A stretch of DNA of 64,000 nt from Variovorax paradoxus (GCF_024734665.1 NZ_CP102931.1:3408001-3472000), one strand, 5' to 3'; counted from the stretch's first letter, positions 1-10,919 are shown. A program made the numbers and translations. The notes: a model not told the origin generated them from the letters alone.

Positions 1-1931
<1,931 letters not shown>

Positions 1932-1932
1932 C

Positions 1933-2577
1933 TCAGCGTCCTTCCGCCACGGTTGCCGCGGCGTTCATGCCGAGGCGATCCATCCACACGGCAAGCGCCT
2001 GCTCGTCTGGCGTGCCTGCGCTGTAGACCGCGTGCATTGCCGCATGCGACTCGCGGCGGTGCTGGTTGAGCTTGATCTTGCATTGCAGCGCCGTCACGCG
2101 CAGCTCGAAGCCGACGATGCCGGCAAGCATCTTGAGCTGGAATTCCTCGCCCAGGTCGCGCCACTGCTGCGCGTAGGCAGGCTCGTGCTCGCCGATGAGC
2201 TTCTTGAGCAGTACGTCCTTCTCGGCAGGCTCCTCGATCAGCCGGGCTTCGACGGTGCAGTGCACGGCCAGGTAGTTCCATGTCGGCACGCGGGCCAGGT
2301 CGGGGTAGACCGAAGGCGACAGGTACGAGTGCGGACCGAGAAAGGTCACTGCCGCCTTGGACCGCGCCTGCAGATAACGCCAATGCGGATTGGGCTTGGC
2401 GCAATGGCCCCACAGCACAAGCTCATCGCCCTCTCGCTGCTCGGCCACCAGTGGCAGGTGCGTGACGTACGGCAGTCCGTCGTCGTCGTTCGAGATCAGG
2501 CTCGCGAACGGGTGCGAGCGCATCAGTTCCAGCGCGATGGCCGGGTCCTTGGCATTGAACTGCGGGGGCATGTACAT
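1933..2577 (-). CDS. PaiB-family FMN-binding split-barrel protein
   Basis: The 214-residue protein matches the PaiB family (negative regulator of protease synthesis in Bacillus; FMN-binding split barrel). It has the typical N-terminus MYMPPQF and then HPFASLISNDDDGLPYVTHLP, followed by GHCAKPNPHW and YLSPSVYP, family landmarks in the barrel. The C-terminal WMDRLGMN/AAT stretch replaces the often seen longer tail. The start at MYM is supported by a GAGGAAA ribosome-binding site seven bases upstream; the second Met at residue 3 is less well placed. The biological role outside Firmicutes is unknown; no DNA-binding motif is obvious, so a flavin-linked stress role is as likely as regulation. Confidence 0.85.
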   Translation of the reverse strand: MYMPPQFNAKDPAIALELMRSHPFASLISNDDDGLPYVTHLPLVAEQREGDELVLWGHCAKPNPHWRYLQARSKAAVTFLGPHSYLSPSVYPDLARVPTWNYLAVHCTVEARLIEEPAEKDVLLKKLIGEHEPAYAQQWRDLGEEFQLKMLAGIVGFELRVTALQCKIKLNQHRRESHAAMHAVYSAGTPDEQALAVWMDRLGMNAAATVAEGR

Positions 2578-2620
2578 GGGGCGGTTTCCTCGTGGAGAAA
2601 CGCCATTGTCCCCGAGCCGC

Positions 2621-3319
2621 CTATCTTGCGCGCGGAGCTTCCAGCAGTTTCACCATGGCGATGTAGCCACGCGCCTTCGCCAGCTGCAGCGGCGTGTTGC
2701 CCTGGCGGTCGGTCAGCTTGAGATTGGCGCCAGCCTCGACCAGCGCGGCCAGCGTGCGCTGGTGGCGTGGGCCGCCGTCGCCGAGCACGATGGATTCGAT
2801 CACTGCCGTCCAGTGCAGGTTGTTGACGTGGTCGAGCGGTGCGCCGGCGGCGATCAGCCTGCGGACCACTTCGTCATGCCCGAGGTGTGCCGCCGCGATG
2901 AGCGCGGTGCCGTCGTAGCGGCTCGTTGTCTGCCCGGGCTTGGCACCGAGCGAAAGCAGCAGCGAGAGCGTCGCGGCATCGTCGGCCACGGAGGCGATGG
3001 TGACCGCGTCGTAGCGGTCGTCTTCGAGCAGGTCGAGGTTGGCGCCGGCCTTGGCCAACAGCTTGATCGCCTCGCGCTGCCGCGCATGCGTGGCGACATG
3101 CAGTGGCGTGCGGCCGCGCGTGTCGCGCACATCGAGATTGGCGCCCGAGGCGATCAGCGCCTTCAGCTTTGGCAGGTCGCCATGCCACGCAGCCTGGTGC
3201 AGCCCCTCGTAGGCCAGCACCTCGGCCGCCAGCGGCGGCACCTGGGCGAACGCGCCTACCGTCACGCCCAACCCGAGCGCAGCCGCCAGCACCCCCGACC
3301 AGATACCGCGCGCCACCAT
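2621..3319 (-). CDS. exported ankyrin-repeat protein
   Basis: The 232-residue product starts with a clear signal peptide (MVARGIWSGVLAAALGLG, cleavage likely after AFAQ or AFA), then about five ankyrin repeats: GLHQAAWHGDLPKLKALI, GRTPLHVATHARQREAIKLL, a degenerate third, GTALIAAAHLGHDEVVRRLI and GNTPLQLAKARGYIAMVKLL. Ankyrin stacks bind protein partners; the periplasm is the expected site. The chosen start gives a one-base TGATG overlap with the stop of the upstream GlcG-like gene, so the two are co-translated. Proteins of this type often sit beside catalase or redox genes; here the partner is the GlcG-like protein. Function is otherwise unknown. Confidence 0.85.
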   Translation of the reverse strand: MVARGIWSGVLAAALGLGVTVGAFAQVPPLAAEVLAYEGLHQAAWHGDLPKLKALIASGANLDVRDTRGRTPLHVATHARQREAIKLLAKAGANLDLLEDDRYDAVTIASVADDAATLSLLLSLGAKPGQTTSRYDGTALIAAAHLGHDEVVRRLIAAGAPLDHVNNLHWTAVIESIVLGDGGPRHQRTLAALVEAGANLKLTDRQGNTPLQLAKARGYIAMVKLLEAPRAR

Positions 3320-3819
3320 CAGAGCAGGCCCTTGACCTTCTCGAGCGCCGCGTTGGCGCACTGCTCGTCGAGGTGGCCGCCGGGCGCGCCGCCCACGCCG
3401 ACCGCGCCGATCACTTCATTGCCCGACTTGATCGGCACGCCACCGCCCAGCACCAGGAAACCCGGCAGGTACACCAGGTTGGCGGCGGCCGGGTTCTTCT
3501 GTGCGCCTTCCATCATGGCCTGCGTCGGGCTCTTGGCCGACGCCGAAGTCCAGGCCTTGCGTTCGCTCGATGCCAGCGTGTGCGGGCCGGCGTTGTCAGC
3601 GCGCTGCACGGCACGCACGGTGCCCGCGCGATCGACCACGGTTGCCGCCACGTTGTAGCCGTTGGCAGCACAGGCCGCCACGGCTTCAGCCGCGATCTGG
3701 TTGGCCAGCACGAGCGACATGTTCTTTTCGGTGCGCACCGCAGGTGCGGGCGTCTGGGCCTGGGCGACGGAAGCTGCGAGCAGAACGGCGAGGCCGCCGA
3801 GGCGAAGGATGGATTGCAT
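3319..3819 (-). CDS. periplasmic GlcG/HbpS-type heme-binding family protein
   Basis: The 166-residue protein begins with a signal peptide ending in SVAQA|QTPAP and continues with the GlcG/HbpS fold: LANQIAAEAVAACAANGYNV, VVDRAGTVRAVQRADNAGPHT, and the glycine-rich LPGFLVLGGGVPI plus GAVGVGGAPGGHLDEQCA near the C-terminus. Family members bind heme or act as accessory proteins and are common next to quinoprotein dehydrogenase or glycolate genes. A longer in-frame start exists, but the ATG used here follows CTGGAGAAAACGAAC, a good ribosome-binding site, and directly precedes the signal peptide. A perfect palindrome 105 bases upstream suggests control by the adjacent FixJ-like regulator. Confidence 0.85.
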   Translation of the reverse strand: MQSILRLGGLAVLLAASVAQAQTPAPAVRTEKNMSLVLANQIAAEAVAACAANGYNVAATVVDRAGTVRAVQRADNAGPHTLASSERKAWTSASAKSPTQAMMEGAQKNPAAANLVYLPGFLVLGGGVPIKSGNEVIGAVGVGGAPGGHLDEQCANAALEKVKGLL

Positions 3820-3923
3820 TGTTCGTTTTCTCCAGTGAAACGGGTGGTTGCGCCAGCTGTTGCCGACGGCTGCGCCACTGTAGAAAACATGCGCCGCCGC
3901 AACCATTCGTACGGCTACGCCCG

Positions 3924-3947
3924 GCGCTCCGTAGAACTACGGAGCGC
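3924..3947. promoter_or_regulatory. 24-bp perfect palindrome, candidate response-regulator operator
   Basis: The arms GCGCTCCGTAG and CTACGGAGCGC are exact reverse complements separated by AA. The right arm includes the last codons and TAG stop of the FixJ-like regulator gene, and the site lies about 105 bases upstream of the GlcG-like gene start. LuxR/FixJ-type regulators bind symmetric sites, so this is a plausible target for the neighbouring regulator. A TACAGT -10-like hexamer at 3882-3877 on the minus strand would put the site near -65. As RNA it would form a hairpin with too small a loop and no U-tract, so a terminator is less likely. Confidence 0.55.
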
Positions 3948-4575
3948 TGTCCACCAGCACGGCATAGCGCCGGATCAGCTGCGCGAGCGAATCGCAGTCG
4001 AGCTTGGCGAACAGATTGGCGCGGTGCGTCTCGACCGTGCGCGGCGACAGCGCCAGCGTGCGCGCAATCTCCTTGTTGGTGAGCCCCTGCACGATGAAGG
4101 CCAGCACCTCGCGCTCGCGCTCCGACAGTTGCGCCACTCGCTCGCGCGCCGCGTTGTCGGCCTGCGAGCGTTGGCGTGAGCGCACGTGCTGCCGCACCGC
4201 CTGCTGCAGCGCCTCGAGCAGTTGCTCGTCGTCCACCGGTTTTTCGAGGAACTCGGCCGCGCCGGCCTTGAAGGCGCGACGGCACATCTCGACCGTGCCG
4301 TGGCCCGTCAGCATGATCACGGGCTGGTCGACGCCCTGCTCCATCAGCCGGTCGAGCACCGTGAGACCGCTGATGCCGGGCATGCGCACGTCGAGCACGA
4401 TGGCGCCGACGCTCGCGCGATCGAACCCGTCGATGAAGGCCTGCGGATCGGCCCAGCTCTGCACGCGCAGGCCGACTGTGCCGATCAGCAGCGACAGGCT
4501 GTCGCGCACCGCCTGGTCGTCGTCGATCAGGTGGATCAGCGGAGATTGCGGCGGATGGATGCTCGGCGTGTTCAT
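3937..4575 (-). CDS. FixJ/NarL-type two-component response regulator
   Basis: The 212-residue protein has an N-terminal receiver (IHLIDDDQAVRDSL acidic pocket; phosphoacceptor Asp at about residue 62 in LDVRMPGISG; MLTGHG and EKPVD late motifs) and a C-terminal LuxR-type helix-turn-helix (LSEREREVLAFIVQGLTNKE, then SPRTVETHRANLFAKL). This layout matches FixJ/TodT/StyR-like activators. Its start codon overlaps the kinase stop by four bases (ATGA). It probably controls the GlcG-like/ankyrin genes downstream through the palindrome at its 3' end; the signal is not deducible. Confidence 0.92.
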   Translation of the reverse strand: MNTPSIHPPQSPLIHLIDDDQAVRDSLSLLIGTVGLRVQSWADPQAFIDGFDRASVGAIVLDVRMPGISGLTVLDRLMEQGVDQPVIMLTGHGTVEMCRRAFKAGAAEFLEKPVDDEQLLEALQQAVRQHVRSRQRSQADNAARERVAQLSEREREVLAFIVQGLTNKEIARTLALSPRTVETHRANLFAKLDCDSLAQLIRRYAVLVDSAP

Positions 4576-6053
4576 GGAGACGGCGCGACGAGAGGGAGCA
4601 GCAAGGTGAAGCGCGCGCCGCGCGGCGAGGCGTTGGCCGCGCTCAGGCTGCCTCCCATGCCGCTGGCCAGCGTTTCGCTGAGGCTCAGGCCGAGGCCCAG
4701 CCCGCCTTCGCGTGTGCTGAAGAAAGGTTCGAAGAGGCGCGGAAGGGCTTCGGGGGCGATGCCGCGCCCGTTGTCGGTCACGGTCAGCACGCCCTCCTGC
4801 CCGTTGCGGCCGACGGACACGACGAGGCGCCGCTCGGCCGCCGGCACGAGGTCGAGCGCCTGCAGCGCGTTCATCAGCAGGTTGTGCACGATCTGCTCCA
4901 GCGCCACCGCCTCGGCCTGTACGCGCACCGGCGCCTGCGCGGTAGCGTCGAACTGCGCGTTGATCGCGTGTTTTGTGAACTCCGGCACCAGCAGGTGCAT
5001 GGCGCTGCGCACTACTTCCTGCAGCACCAGCGGCTTCGCTTCTTCGCCACTCGCCTCGGGCCGCTCGATGACCCGGCGCAAGCGCCCCACCACACCGGCC
5101 GCGCGGCGCGCCTGCTCCACGGCCTGCCCCATCGCATCGCGTGCCGTGACCAGGTCAGGAGGGTCGTCGTCGAGCAGGCGGCGCGCGGCCTGCGCGTTGG
5201 CCAGCACAGCTGTGAGCGGCTGGTTGAGTTCGTGCGCCAGACCGGCCGACAACTCACCCAGCGCATTGAGCCGCGCGACCTGCCCGAGCCGCAGCAGTTC
5301 TTCGGCCCGGCGCCGTGCAACGCGCTGGCGCTGCGCGGCCCACAGGCCAGCCAGCAGCGCGGCCATGGTTGCGGCCCAGCCGGCGATGCCACGCCACGGC
5401 AGTTCCCCCCAGCCCACCTGCCGCTCGGCAACGAGGTCGAACGGCTGGCTCGGCGACGCCAGCGGCTTTGTCAGGTCGAAGCGCCAGCCGTTCGCGGCCG
5501 GCACGCCCGGTTGCAGCACCAGTTGCTGACCGTCGCGCTGCAGGCTCAGCCGCACCGGGCTGCGCTGTGGGTTCATTGGCCAGTCGCGCCACGGCACGGA
5601 GCCAGCCAGGTCGATGTCGAGTGCATAGCTGAACGGCGTGGCGCCGATCACCAGCACGTAGCGGCCATGGGCCAGGTCGAGAATCGCCAACTCTGCGCGC
5701 TGCTGGCTGCGCGAGCGCGCCTCCGCCGCGGCCAGTGCGCTGGCCTGCGCGCTGTCTGCCCAGGGCTCATCACGGTCGCGCCGCTGCACGCGCAGGATCG
5801 ACGAGTACACCGAGGGCAAGCGCTGCTCGGGATGGTCCGCGCCAGTGCTGGGTTCCAGCAGCGCGAGCGTGGCCAGCACCGCGTCGTACTGCACCATCTG
5901 CTGGCTCATAAGGCGGTGCGCAATGCGCACGTCAGTCTCGAAGTCCTGGTGCATCTGCGCCAGCTCGGCGCGCGCAATCCACACCGCGCCCACGGCGGTG
6001 AGCGCCAGCCATGCCAGCCACCAACCACCCTGCGTACGCAACCACTGTTTCAT
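4572..6053 (-). CDS. membrane sensor histidine kinase
   Basis: The 493-residue kinase has two membrane segments (about residues 11-28 and 222-240) that frame a periplasmic sensor domain of about 190 residues. A dimerisation/phosphotransfer motif follows, LSAGLAHELNQPLTAVLANA with His at about 274, the AHELNQPL form typical of DctB/FixL/TodS-like kinases. The GHKL ATPase has VHNLLMNALQAL (N box), VTDNGRGIA (G1) and GGLGLGLSLS (G2). It overlaps the response regulator by ATGA, so the two are a cognate pair. The start is placed just before the first membrane segment; an upstream extension would run into the divergent DUF72 promoter region. Confidence 0.92.
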   Translation of the reverse strand: MKQWLRTQGGWWLAWLALTAVGAVWIARAELAQMHQDFETDVRIAHRLMSQQMVQYDAVLATLALLEPSTGADHPEQRLPSVYSSILRVQRRDRDEPWADSAQASALAAAEARSRSQQRAELAILDLAHGRYVLVIGATPFSYALDIDLAGSVPWRDWPMNPQRSPVRLSLQRDGQQLVLQPGVPAANGWRFDLTKPLASPSQPFDLVAERQVGWGELPWRGIAGWAATMAALLAGLWAAQRQRVARRRAEELLRLGQVARLNALGELSAGLAHELNQPLTAVLANAQAARRLLDDDPPDLVTARDAMGQAVEQARRAAGVVGRLRRVIERPEASGEEAKPLVLQEVVRSAMHLLVPEFTKHAINAQFDATAQAPVRVQAEAVALEQIVHNLLMNALQALDLVPAAERRLVVSVGRNGQEGVLTVTDNGRGIAPEALPRLFEPFFSTREGGLGLGLSLSETLASGMGGSLSAANASPRGARFTLLLPLVAPSP

Positions 6054-6115
6054 GGCGCGGATTGTGCCCGGCGCGGCAGGCGTGTTCGATGTTGGCTCAG
6101 AATGCGGGCCCAGAC

Positions 6116-7180
6116 ATGGCTGAAGTACAGGACTCCCTTTTCCCCGAACTGCCGCGCCCTCAAGAGGCTGCTGCGGCCCCCTCCCCCGAGCCACCCGCGA
6201 AAAAGAAATCGCGCACCGGCACGGTCCAGCCTGCGCCTACCGACCCGGAACTGGTCGAGCTCGCCGCGGCACTGCCGCCCAAGCTACGGCTCGGCACCTC
6301 GTCGTGGAGCTATCCGGGCTGGGCCAACCTGGTGTGGGACGGCGAATACGCAGAAACCGTGCTGTCGAAAAACGGCCTCTCCGCGTTGGCGAAGCACCCG
6401 TTGTTCCGCACAGTGAGCCTGGACCGCAACTTCTACCGCGCCCTCACTGCCAGCCAGTACGCACGCTACGCGGCCATGGTGCCCGACGACTTCCGCTTCG
6501 TGGTGAAAGCGCCGAGCCTCGTCACCGATGCCACCGTGCGCGACGAAAGCGGCCGCGGCATGCAGGCCAACCCCGTGTTCCTCAGCAGCGAGATCGCGCG
6601 GCAGGAATTCGTGCTGCCCGCGCTCGAAGGCCTGGGCCATCGCATCGGCGTGCTGGTGTTCCAGCTGAGCCCGATCCCGGGGCACATTCTGGCCGACCAG
6701 CCCGCGCTGCTGGCGCGCATTGCGGCAATGCTCGAATCGCTACCCGACATCACATCGGTCGCGCCCGACGCGGTGATCGCCGTCGAGGTGCGCGACCCGC
6801 AGTTGCTGAACCCCGCCTTCGCCGAAATGTTGCGCAGCGTGCGCGCCACCTTCTGCATGGGCCTGCACGCCAAGATGCCGCCCATCGAAGACCAGTTGCC
6901 CATGCTGCGCGCGCTGTGGCCCGGCCCGCTGGTGTGCCGCTGGAACCTGCACCGGCGCCACGGCCGCTTCGGCTACGAAGACGCGGAAAAACTCTACGGC
7001 CCCTTCGACAAGATCGTCGACCCCGATCCAGAGACGCGCGAGGCGCTGGCCAAGGTGATCGCGGGCACCACCCGCGCGGGCCAGAACGCCTTCGTCACGG
7101 TGAGCAACAACGCCGAAGGCTGCGCGCCGCTGACCATTGCCCAACTGGCGCGCGACCTCACCGGCCTGACGTCGCGTTAG
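6116..7180 (+). CDS. DUF72 domain protein (YecE-like TIM barrel)
   Basis: The 354-residue protein carries a DUF72 domain from about residue 60: LRLGTSSWSYPGW, a long TIM-barrel body with DRNFYRALTASQYARYAAM and FRFVVKAPSLVT, and FVTVSNNAEGCAPL near the end, where other members have a variant of NNH. The first 55 residues are low-complexity and Pro/Ala/Lys-rich, an extension many family members lack. The function of DUF72 is not established. It diverges from the histidine kinase over 62 bases, and its stop overlaps the convergent ridA stop. A Met nine residues further upstream (6089) is an alternative start. Confidence 0.85.
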   Translation: MAEVQDSLFPELPRPQEAAAAPSPEPPAKKKSRTGTVQPAPTDPELVELAAALPPKLRLGTSSWSYPGWANLVWDGEYAETVLSKNGLSALAKHPLFRTVSLDRNFYRALTASQYARYAAMVPDDFRFVVKAPSLVTDATVRDESGRGMQANPVFLSSEIARQEFVLPALEGLGHRIGVLVFQLSPIPGHILADQPALLARIAAMLESLPDITSVAPDAVIAVEVRDPQLLNPAFAEMLRSVRATFCMGLHAKMPPIEDQLPMLRALWPGPLVCRWNLHRRHGRFGYEDAEKLYGPFDKIVDPDPETREALAKVIAGTTRAGQNAFVTVSNNAEGCAPLTIAQLARDLTGLTSR

Positions 7181-7671
7181 CCGATGTTCTGCTTGGCAGC
7201 GACCGTCATCTCGACCTCGACGGTCGCGTTCTTCGGCAGCGCATAGACACCGACCGCCGTGCGCACATGCACGCCGACTTCGCCGAACACACGGTGCAGC
7301 AGATCGGATGCGGCATCGGCCACTTCGCTCTGCTGGGTGAAGTCGGCCGTGCACTGCACGAACACCCCGACGCGCAAAACCTTCTCTACCGCATCGAGCG
7401 AACCGAGCGCGCGCCGCAGCAGCGCGAGGCTGCGCAGTGTGCTGATCTGCGCGCCTTCACGGGCCTTGTCGAGCGACACCGCGTCGCCGACGCGGCCGGT
7501 AACCACAACCGTGGTGCCCACGCGCGGCACCTGGCCGCTGAGGTAGATCGTGCGGCCGTCGCGCACGAGCGGCGCGTAGTGGCCGCCGGCGATGATCTCG
7601 CCGTCGAAGCTGTGGCCGAGCTCGGCGGCAATCTGGTCTGCGATCTGGTCCCGGGTCTTTTCTGCTGTCAT
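7177..7671 (-). CDS. RidA family (YjgF/YER057c/UK114) protein
   Basis: At 164 residues this is a longer-type RidA. The family hydrolyses reactive enamine/imine intermediates to ketoacids and ammonia. Conserved features are GRTIYLSGQVPR and the C-terminal VRTAVGVYALPKNATVEVEM, where the Arg at the base of the active site is kept and is followed by LP and the alternating VEVE strand. The start at MTAEKTRD is preceded only by a weak ACGGAAC site, which lies beside an 11-bp inverted repeat. It is the first gene after the dioxygenase ferredoxin on the same strand, so it may handle imine products if the dioxygenase acts on an amino-aromatic such as anthranilate; that link is inference. Confidence 0.88.
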   Translation of the reverse strand: MTAEKTRDQIADQIAAELGHSFDGEIIAGGHYAPLVRDGRTIYLSGQVPRVGTTVVVTGRVGDAVSLDKAREGAQISTLRSLALLRRALGSLDAVEKVLRVGVFVQCTADFTQQSEVADAASDLLHRVFGEVGVHVRTAVGVYALPKNATVEVEMTVAAKQNIG

Positions 7672-7678
7672 GGCTGTT

Positions 7679-7717
7679 CCGTGAAAGGGAGGGTCATTGT
7701 CGCCAGCCCTTTCACGG
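7679..7717 (-). promoter_or_regulatory. perfect 11-bp inverted repeat in the ridA leader
   Basis: The arms CCGTGAAAGGG (7679-7689) and CCCTTTCACGG (7707-7717) are exact reverse complements around a 17-base spacer. The repeat starts eight bases upstream of the ridA ATG, and the only ribosome-binding-site-like sequence (GGAAC) touches one arm. There is no U-tract, so it is not a standard terminator. It could be an operator or an RNA hairpin that tunes ridA translation relative to the dioxygenase genes. Confidence 0.55.
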
Positions 7718-7757
7718 CAGAACAGATACAGAAGGCGCGGACAAGAGGCAGAACAGA

Positions 7758-8078
7758 TCAGCCCTCGAACGCGAGAAACACCCGCCCGCCTTCGATCTTC
7801 ACCGGGTAGCTGCGCAGGTCTTCCGTGAGCGGAGCGCACATCGCCTTGCCCGTGCGCACGTCGAAGCGCCCCTGGTGCAGCGGGCATTCGATCTCGTGGC
7901 CTTCGAGAAAACCGTCGCACAGTCGCGCGTGGCCGTGCGTGCAGATGTTGTCGGTGGCGTGGATGCCGTCTTCGGTGCCGTAGAGGGCAATGTCCCTGCC
8001 CTGCACATCGATGCCGACCACGTCGTCGGAGGGAACGTCTTCGACCGCCGCGGCGTCGACCCAGGTCATCGTGCTCAT
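7758..8078 (-). CDS. nagAb: Rieske-type ferredoxin of ring-hydroxylating dioxygenase (NagAb-like)
   Basis: This 106-residue Rieske ferredoxin passes electrons from the reductase to the terminal oxygenase. The [2Fe-2S] ligands are visible as [11 protein letters not shown] and CPLHQGRFD (C-x-H and C-x2-H). The protein is the usual length for NagAb/AndAb/NdoB-type ferredoxins. It follows the beta-subunit gene by eight bases, completing the order reductase-alpha-beta-ferredoxin seen in nagAaGHAb of Ralstonia sp. U2. The symbol is by homology and gene order. Confidence 0.9.
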   Translation of the reverse strand: MSTMTWVDAAAVEDVPSDDVVGIDVQGRDIALYGTEDGIHATDNICTHGHARLCDGFLEGHEIECPLHQGRFDVRTGKAMCAPLTEDLRSYPVKIEGGRVFLAFEG

Positions 8079-8086
8079 GGTTGCTT

Positions 8087-8569
8087 TCAGATGGGGTAGA
8101 TGATGGAGTTCGGGATCATTTCGCTGTCGAACACGCACAGGCGCGTGGCGAACTTCAGTCCCTCGGGCGTGGGCACCACGGTGTCGAGGTAGCGCCCCAC
8201 GTTGAACACGGTCGAGGCCTGGTCGAGCTTGGTGCGGAACACCGCGTAGTTGGCCTCGCTGTGGATCGTGCCGTCGTCGTCGACCTTGTGCACCAGCGGC
8301 AGCCCGACGACGTGGCGCTGGTAGTACGGGTCGTGGAACAGCGTCTCCTTGATGCCGTAGACCCGGTCTTCCAGCATGCCGCGGCTCTCGAAGGAGAGCG
8401 TGGCCAGCGGCAGGTTGCGCTCGTGGTTTTCGCGCGGCTGCAGGCGGTAGCTGCATTGCTCGATGAAGAACGCGGGCCACAGGTCCCAGTTGCCGGAATC
8501 GACGGCGTGCGCGTAGGCCGCATAGAGCCGCGACAGATCGAGGTAGGTGTCGGCGTCGAGGTTCGTCAT
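8087..8569 (-). CDS. nagH: ring-hydroxylating dioxygenase beta subunit (NagH-like)
   Basis: The 160-residue protein is the small, cone-fold (NTF2-like) subunit of an aromatic-ring hydroxylase: [20 protein letters not shown] at the N-terminus, [35 protein letters not shown] and a central [11 protein letters not shown] strand. The beta subunit stabilises the alpha hexamer and has no redox centre. The start ATG overlaps the alpha-subunit stop (ATGA), showing coupled translation for equal stoichiometry. Similarity is to the salicylate 5-hydroxylase/anthranilate dioxygenase group. Confidence 0.9.
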   Translation of the reverse strand: MTNLDADTYLDLSRLYAAYAHAVDSGNWDLWPAFFIEQCSYRLQPRENHERNLPLATLSFESRGMLEDRVYGIKETLFHDPYYQRHVVGLPLVHKVDDDGTIHSEANYAVFRTKLDQASTVFNVGRYLDTVVPTPEGLKFATRLCVFDSEMIPNSIIYPI

Positions 8570-9822
8570 GCTTCCATCACCTCGCGCCAGTAGCGGTACA
8601 TGCCGCGGATCAGCGTCTCCGTCACCATGTGGTCGGTGTTCTCGACCTCGCGCCCGCCGAGCTCGGCAAGCGTGCGGTGGAAGGGCTTCTGCTCGAAGCC
8701 TTCCTGCGAGAACTCGATCACCTCGCCGTCGTCGGCCGAGACGAAGCCGGCTGGCCCGAACAGATTGGCCTGGCGCAGACGTCGCTGCGTCATCTCCTCG
8801 GTGTCGTCCTCAAAGCCGAAATGCGTCCAGACGAAATCGAAGGCGTCGTGCCCCACCGGCTGGATATGCCGCGTCGAGACGCTGTTGACCTGCTGCTGCA
8901 GGATCAGGCTCGGAAACAGCGTCATCATCACCGCGGTCGGCCCGCCCCACCAGGGCTCGGGCACGATGTCCAGAAAGCGCGGGTCCTTCAGCTGCATGCT
9001 CTCCTTGAAGCTCGACACTTGCGTGACCTGCGCAGCCTTGCCGGCGTTGCCGCGCGTGGAAATCATGGCGGCGTGACGGCCGCGCGCGTCCATCTTCAGC
9101 TCCGACTTGTTGTCTGCGCGCCAGAGCCCGAAGGTCACGAACCAGGTGTGCAGCAGGCCCGGGTGGTACGGGTCCTTGATGTTCTCCTGCATGAGCTTCC
9201 AGTTGCCCGGAATGCGCTGGCGGTTGTAGCCCAGGATGGTGAGCTTGCGCCCATCAAACAGGCGGTCGAAGTAATGAAGGATGTCGGGGCCGAGGAAGTC
9301 TTCGAGCGATTCGATCTCATGGTCGAACGACGCGAACACCACGCCGCCGCGCGAGGCCACCTTGAGCTTGGTGAGACCGTTCTCCTCGGTCTTGAAGTCT
9401 GCCGGCATGCCGCCGTTGACCTTGCCGTCCTGCTTCACGCCGCGGCGAAACGGCACGCCCTGAAGGTCGCCCTTGAGCGTGTAGTTCCACTGGTGGTAGG
9501 GGCAGACGAACTCTTTGCGGTTGCCCTGGCGCTCGCGGCAGAACTGCATGCCGCGGTGGGCGCAGACGTTCTCGAAGACGTGGATCACGCCCTCCTCGTC
9601 GCGCGACATGACGACCGAGCGCTCCCCGATGGTGGTGCGCTTGAAGTCGCCCGGGTTCGGAATCTCGGCTTCCAGGCCGACGTAGCACCAGTGCTTTTCA
9701 TAGAAGAAGCGCTGCAGCTCCTTCTTGTGCAACGCCTCGTCGGTGTAGGCCATGAAGGGAATGCGGCTGCTCTTCTCGCTTTCCCATTTCAGCTCGACGG
9801 GGAACACGGCTTGCGTGGTCAT
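8566..9822 (-). CDS. nagG: salicylate 5-hydroxylase / anthranilate dioxygenase-type oxygenase alpha subunit (NagG-like)
   Basis: The 418-residue catalytic subunit contains a Rieske centre (CAHRGMQFC and CPYHQWNY) and a mononuclear iron site with the bridging Asp and two His in [15 protein letters not shown]. Stretches such as [36 protein letters not shown] and [11 protein letters not shown] match what I recall of NagG of Ralstonia sp. U2, which hydroxylates salicylate to gentisate; AndAc (anthranilate 1,2-dioxygenase) is also close, so the substrate is not settled. An AAAAGGAGA ribosome-binding site precedes the ATG. No gentisate- or catechol-cleaving gene occurs in this window. Confidence 0.9.
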   Translation of the reverse strand: MTTQAVFPVELKWESEKSSRIPFMAYTDEALHKKELQRFFYEKHWCYVGLEAEIPNPGDFKRTTIGERSVVMSRDEEGVIHVFENVCAHRGMQFCRERQGNRKEFVCPYHQWNYTLKGDLQGVPFRRGVKQDGKVNGGMPADFKTEENGLTKLKVASRGGVVFASFDHEIESLEDFLGPDILHYFDRLFDGRKLTILGYNRQRIPGNWKLMQENIKDPYHPGLLHTWFVTFGLWRADNKSELKMDARGRHAAMISTRGNAGKAAQVTQVSSFKESMQLKDPRFLDIVPEPWWGGPTAVMMTLFPSLILQQQVNSVSTRHIQPVGHDAFDFVWTHFGFEDDTEEMTQRRLRQANLFGPAGFVSADDGEVIEFSQEGFEQKPFHRTLAELGGREVENTDHMVTETLIRGMYRYWREVMEA

Positions 9823-9858
9823 CGTGGGTCTCCTTTTCTTTTCTCGTGGGTTTTCGCT

Positions 9859-10848
9859 TCAGGTGCCTTGCAGGTAGAAGGCATCGGCGTGGGTCTGCTC
9901 GGGGGCGAGGCCGCGGCCGCGCACCAACTGCGTCACGGCCTCGACCATCGGCGGCGAGCCGCAGAGGTAGGCACGCCAGCCGTCGAGGCTGCCGGGCCAG
10001 TCGGCGCGGATGGCGTCGGTGATGAGGCCGATTCGCTGGCCGTCGCGCGAAGGGCCGGTAACGACGACCACATGCACCTTCAGGCCGGGGTGCTGCGCCT
10101 GCAGCTCGCGCAGTTCCTGCAGGCCGTAGACGTCGGCGTCGGAGCGCACGCCCAGGTAGAGGTGAATGGCCTGCGTTAGCCCGGCCGCGATGGCGCCTCG
10201 CACGATCGACAGGATGGGCGCCAGCCCCGTGCCACCCGCCGCGCAGAGCATCGGACCCCGGTGTTTGGTGCGCAGGTAGGCCGTGCCCAGCGGCCCGCTC
10301 ACGCGCACCGAATCGCCGACGCGCAGTTGTTCGAAGATGTGCGCCGTCACGCGCCCGCCGGGCACCCTGCGCACGTGGAATTCAAGCTCCGCGTCGTGGC
10401 TCAGCCCCGCCATCGAATACGGCCGCGCCAGGTCGGGCGCGAACTGCAGCTGCGCATACTGCCCCGGAGAAAACTCCAGCGGCTTGTTCGGCTTGAGGCG
10501 CAAGCGCCGGATGTCGTGCGTGAGCGCGTCGATGCCCGTGACCGTGGCCTTGAGGATGCGCGCCGGGTGCACCACCACTTCGTCGGGCTCCGGGATCTCG
10601 ATGGCGCAGCTTTCGGTCAGTGTGCTCTGGCAGGCCAGCACGTAGCGCTCGCCCTGCCCGTCTGGCCGGATCGCGTCCTGGCCAGCGTCGAGCACCTGGC
10701 CCGACACCACCTTGCAGCGGCAGGTGCCGCAGCGCCCCGACATGCAACTGTACGACACCGGCACATGGTGTTCGCGCAGCACTTCGAGCAGGTTCGCGCC
10801 GGGGCGAACTTCGAGGGTGCGGGCAAGGGGGTGAATATGCAGGTCCAT
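9859..10848 (-). CDS. nagAa: ferredoxin reductase of ring-hydroxylating dioxygenase (NagAa-like)
   Basis: The 329-residue flavoprotein has an N-terminal plant-type [2Fe-2S] domain ([16 protein letters not shown], with the fourth Cys in VLACQS), an FAD domain (RPYSMAGL) and an NAD-binding domain ([18 protein letters not shown]; terminal HADAFY). It moves electrons from NADH to the Rieske ferredoxin. This is the naphthalene/salicylate-type reductase and heads the operon, as in nagAaGHAb. The start at MDLHIHPL matches the family; an in-frame Met nine codons upstream is less likely. Confidence 0.9.
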   Translation of the reverse strand: MDLHIHPLARTLEVRPGANLLEVLREHHVPVSYSCMSGRCGTCRCKVVSGQVLDAGQDAIRPDGQGERYVLACQSTLTESCAIEIPEPDEVVVHPARILKATVTGIDALTHDIRRLRLKPNKPLEFSPGQYAQLQFAPDLARPYSMAGLSHDAELEFHVRRVPGGRVTAHIFEQLRVGDSVRVSGPLGTAYLRTKHRGPMLCAAGGTGLAPILSIVRGAIAAGLTQAIHLYLGVRSDADVYGLQELRELQAQHPGLKVHVVVVTGPSRDGQRIGLITDAIRADWPGSLDGWRAYLCGSPPMVEAVTQLVRGRGLAPEQTHADAFYLQGT

Positions 10849-10919
10849 CGTGGGGTTCTCTTGCGCCGGCGTCATGGCCGGCTTGTCTCTGGGGCCGGAT
10901 GATGCGCGGCCCCTGCCGA

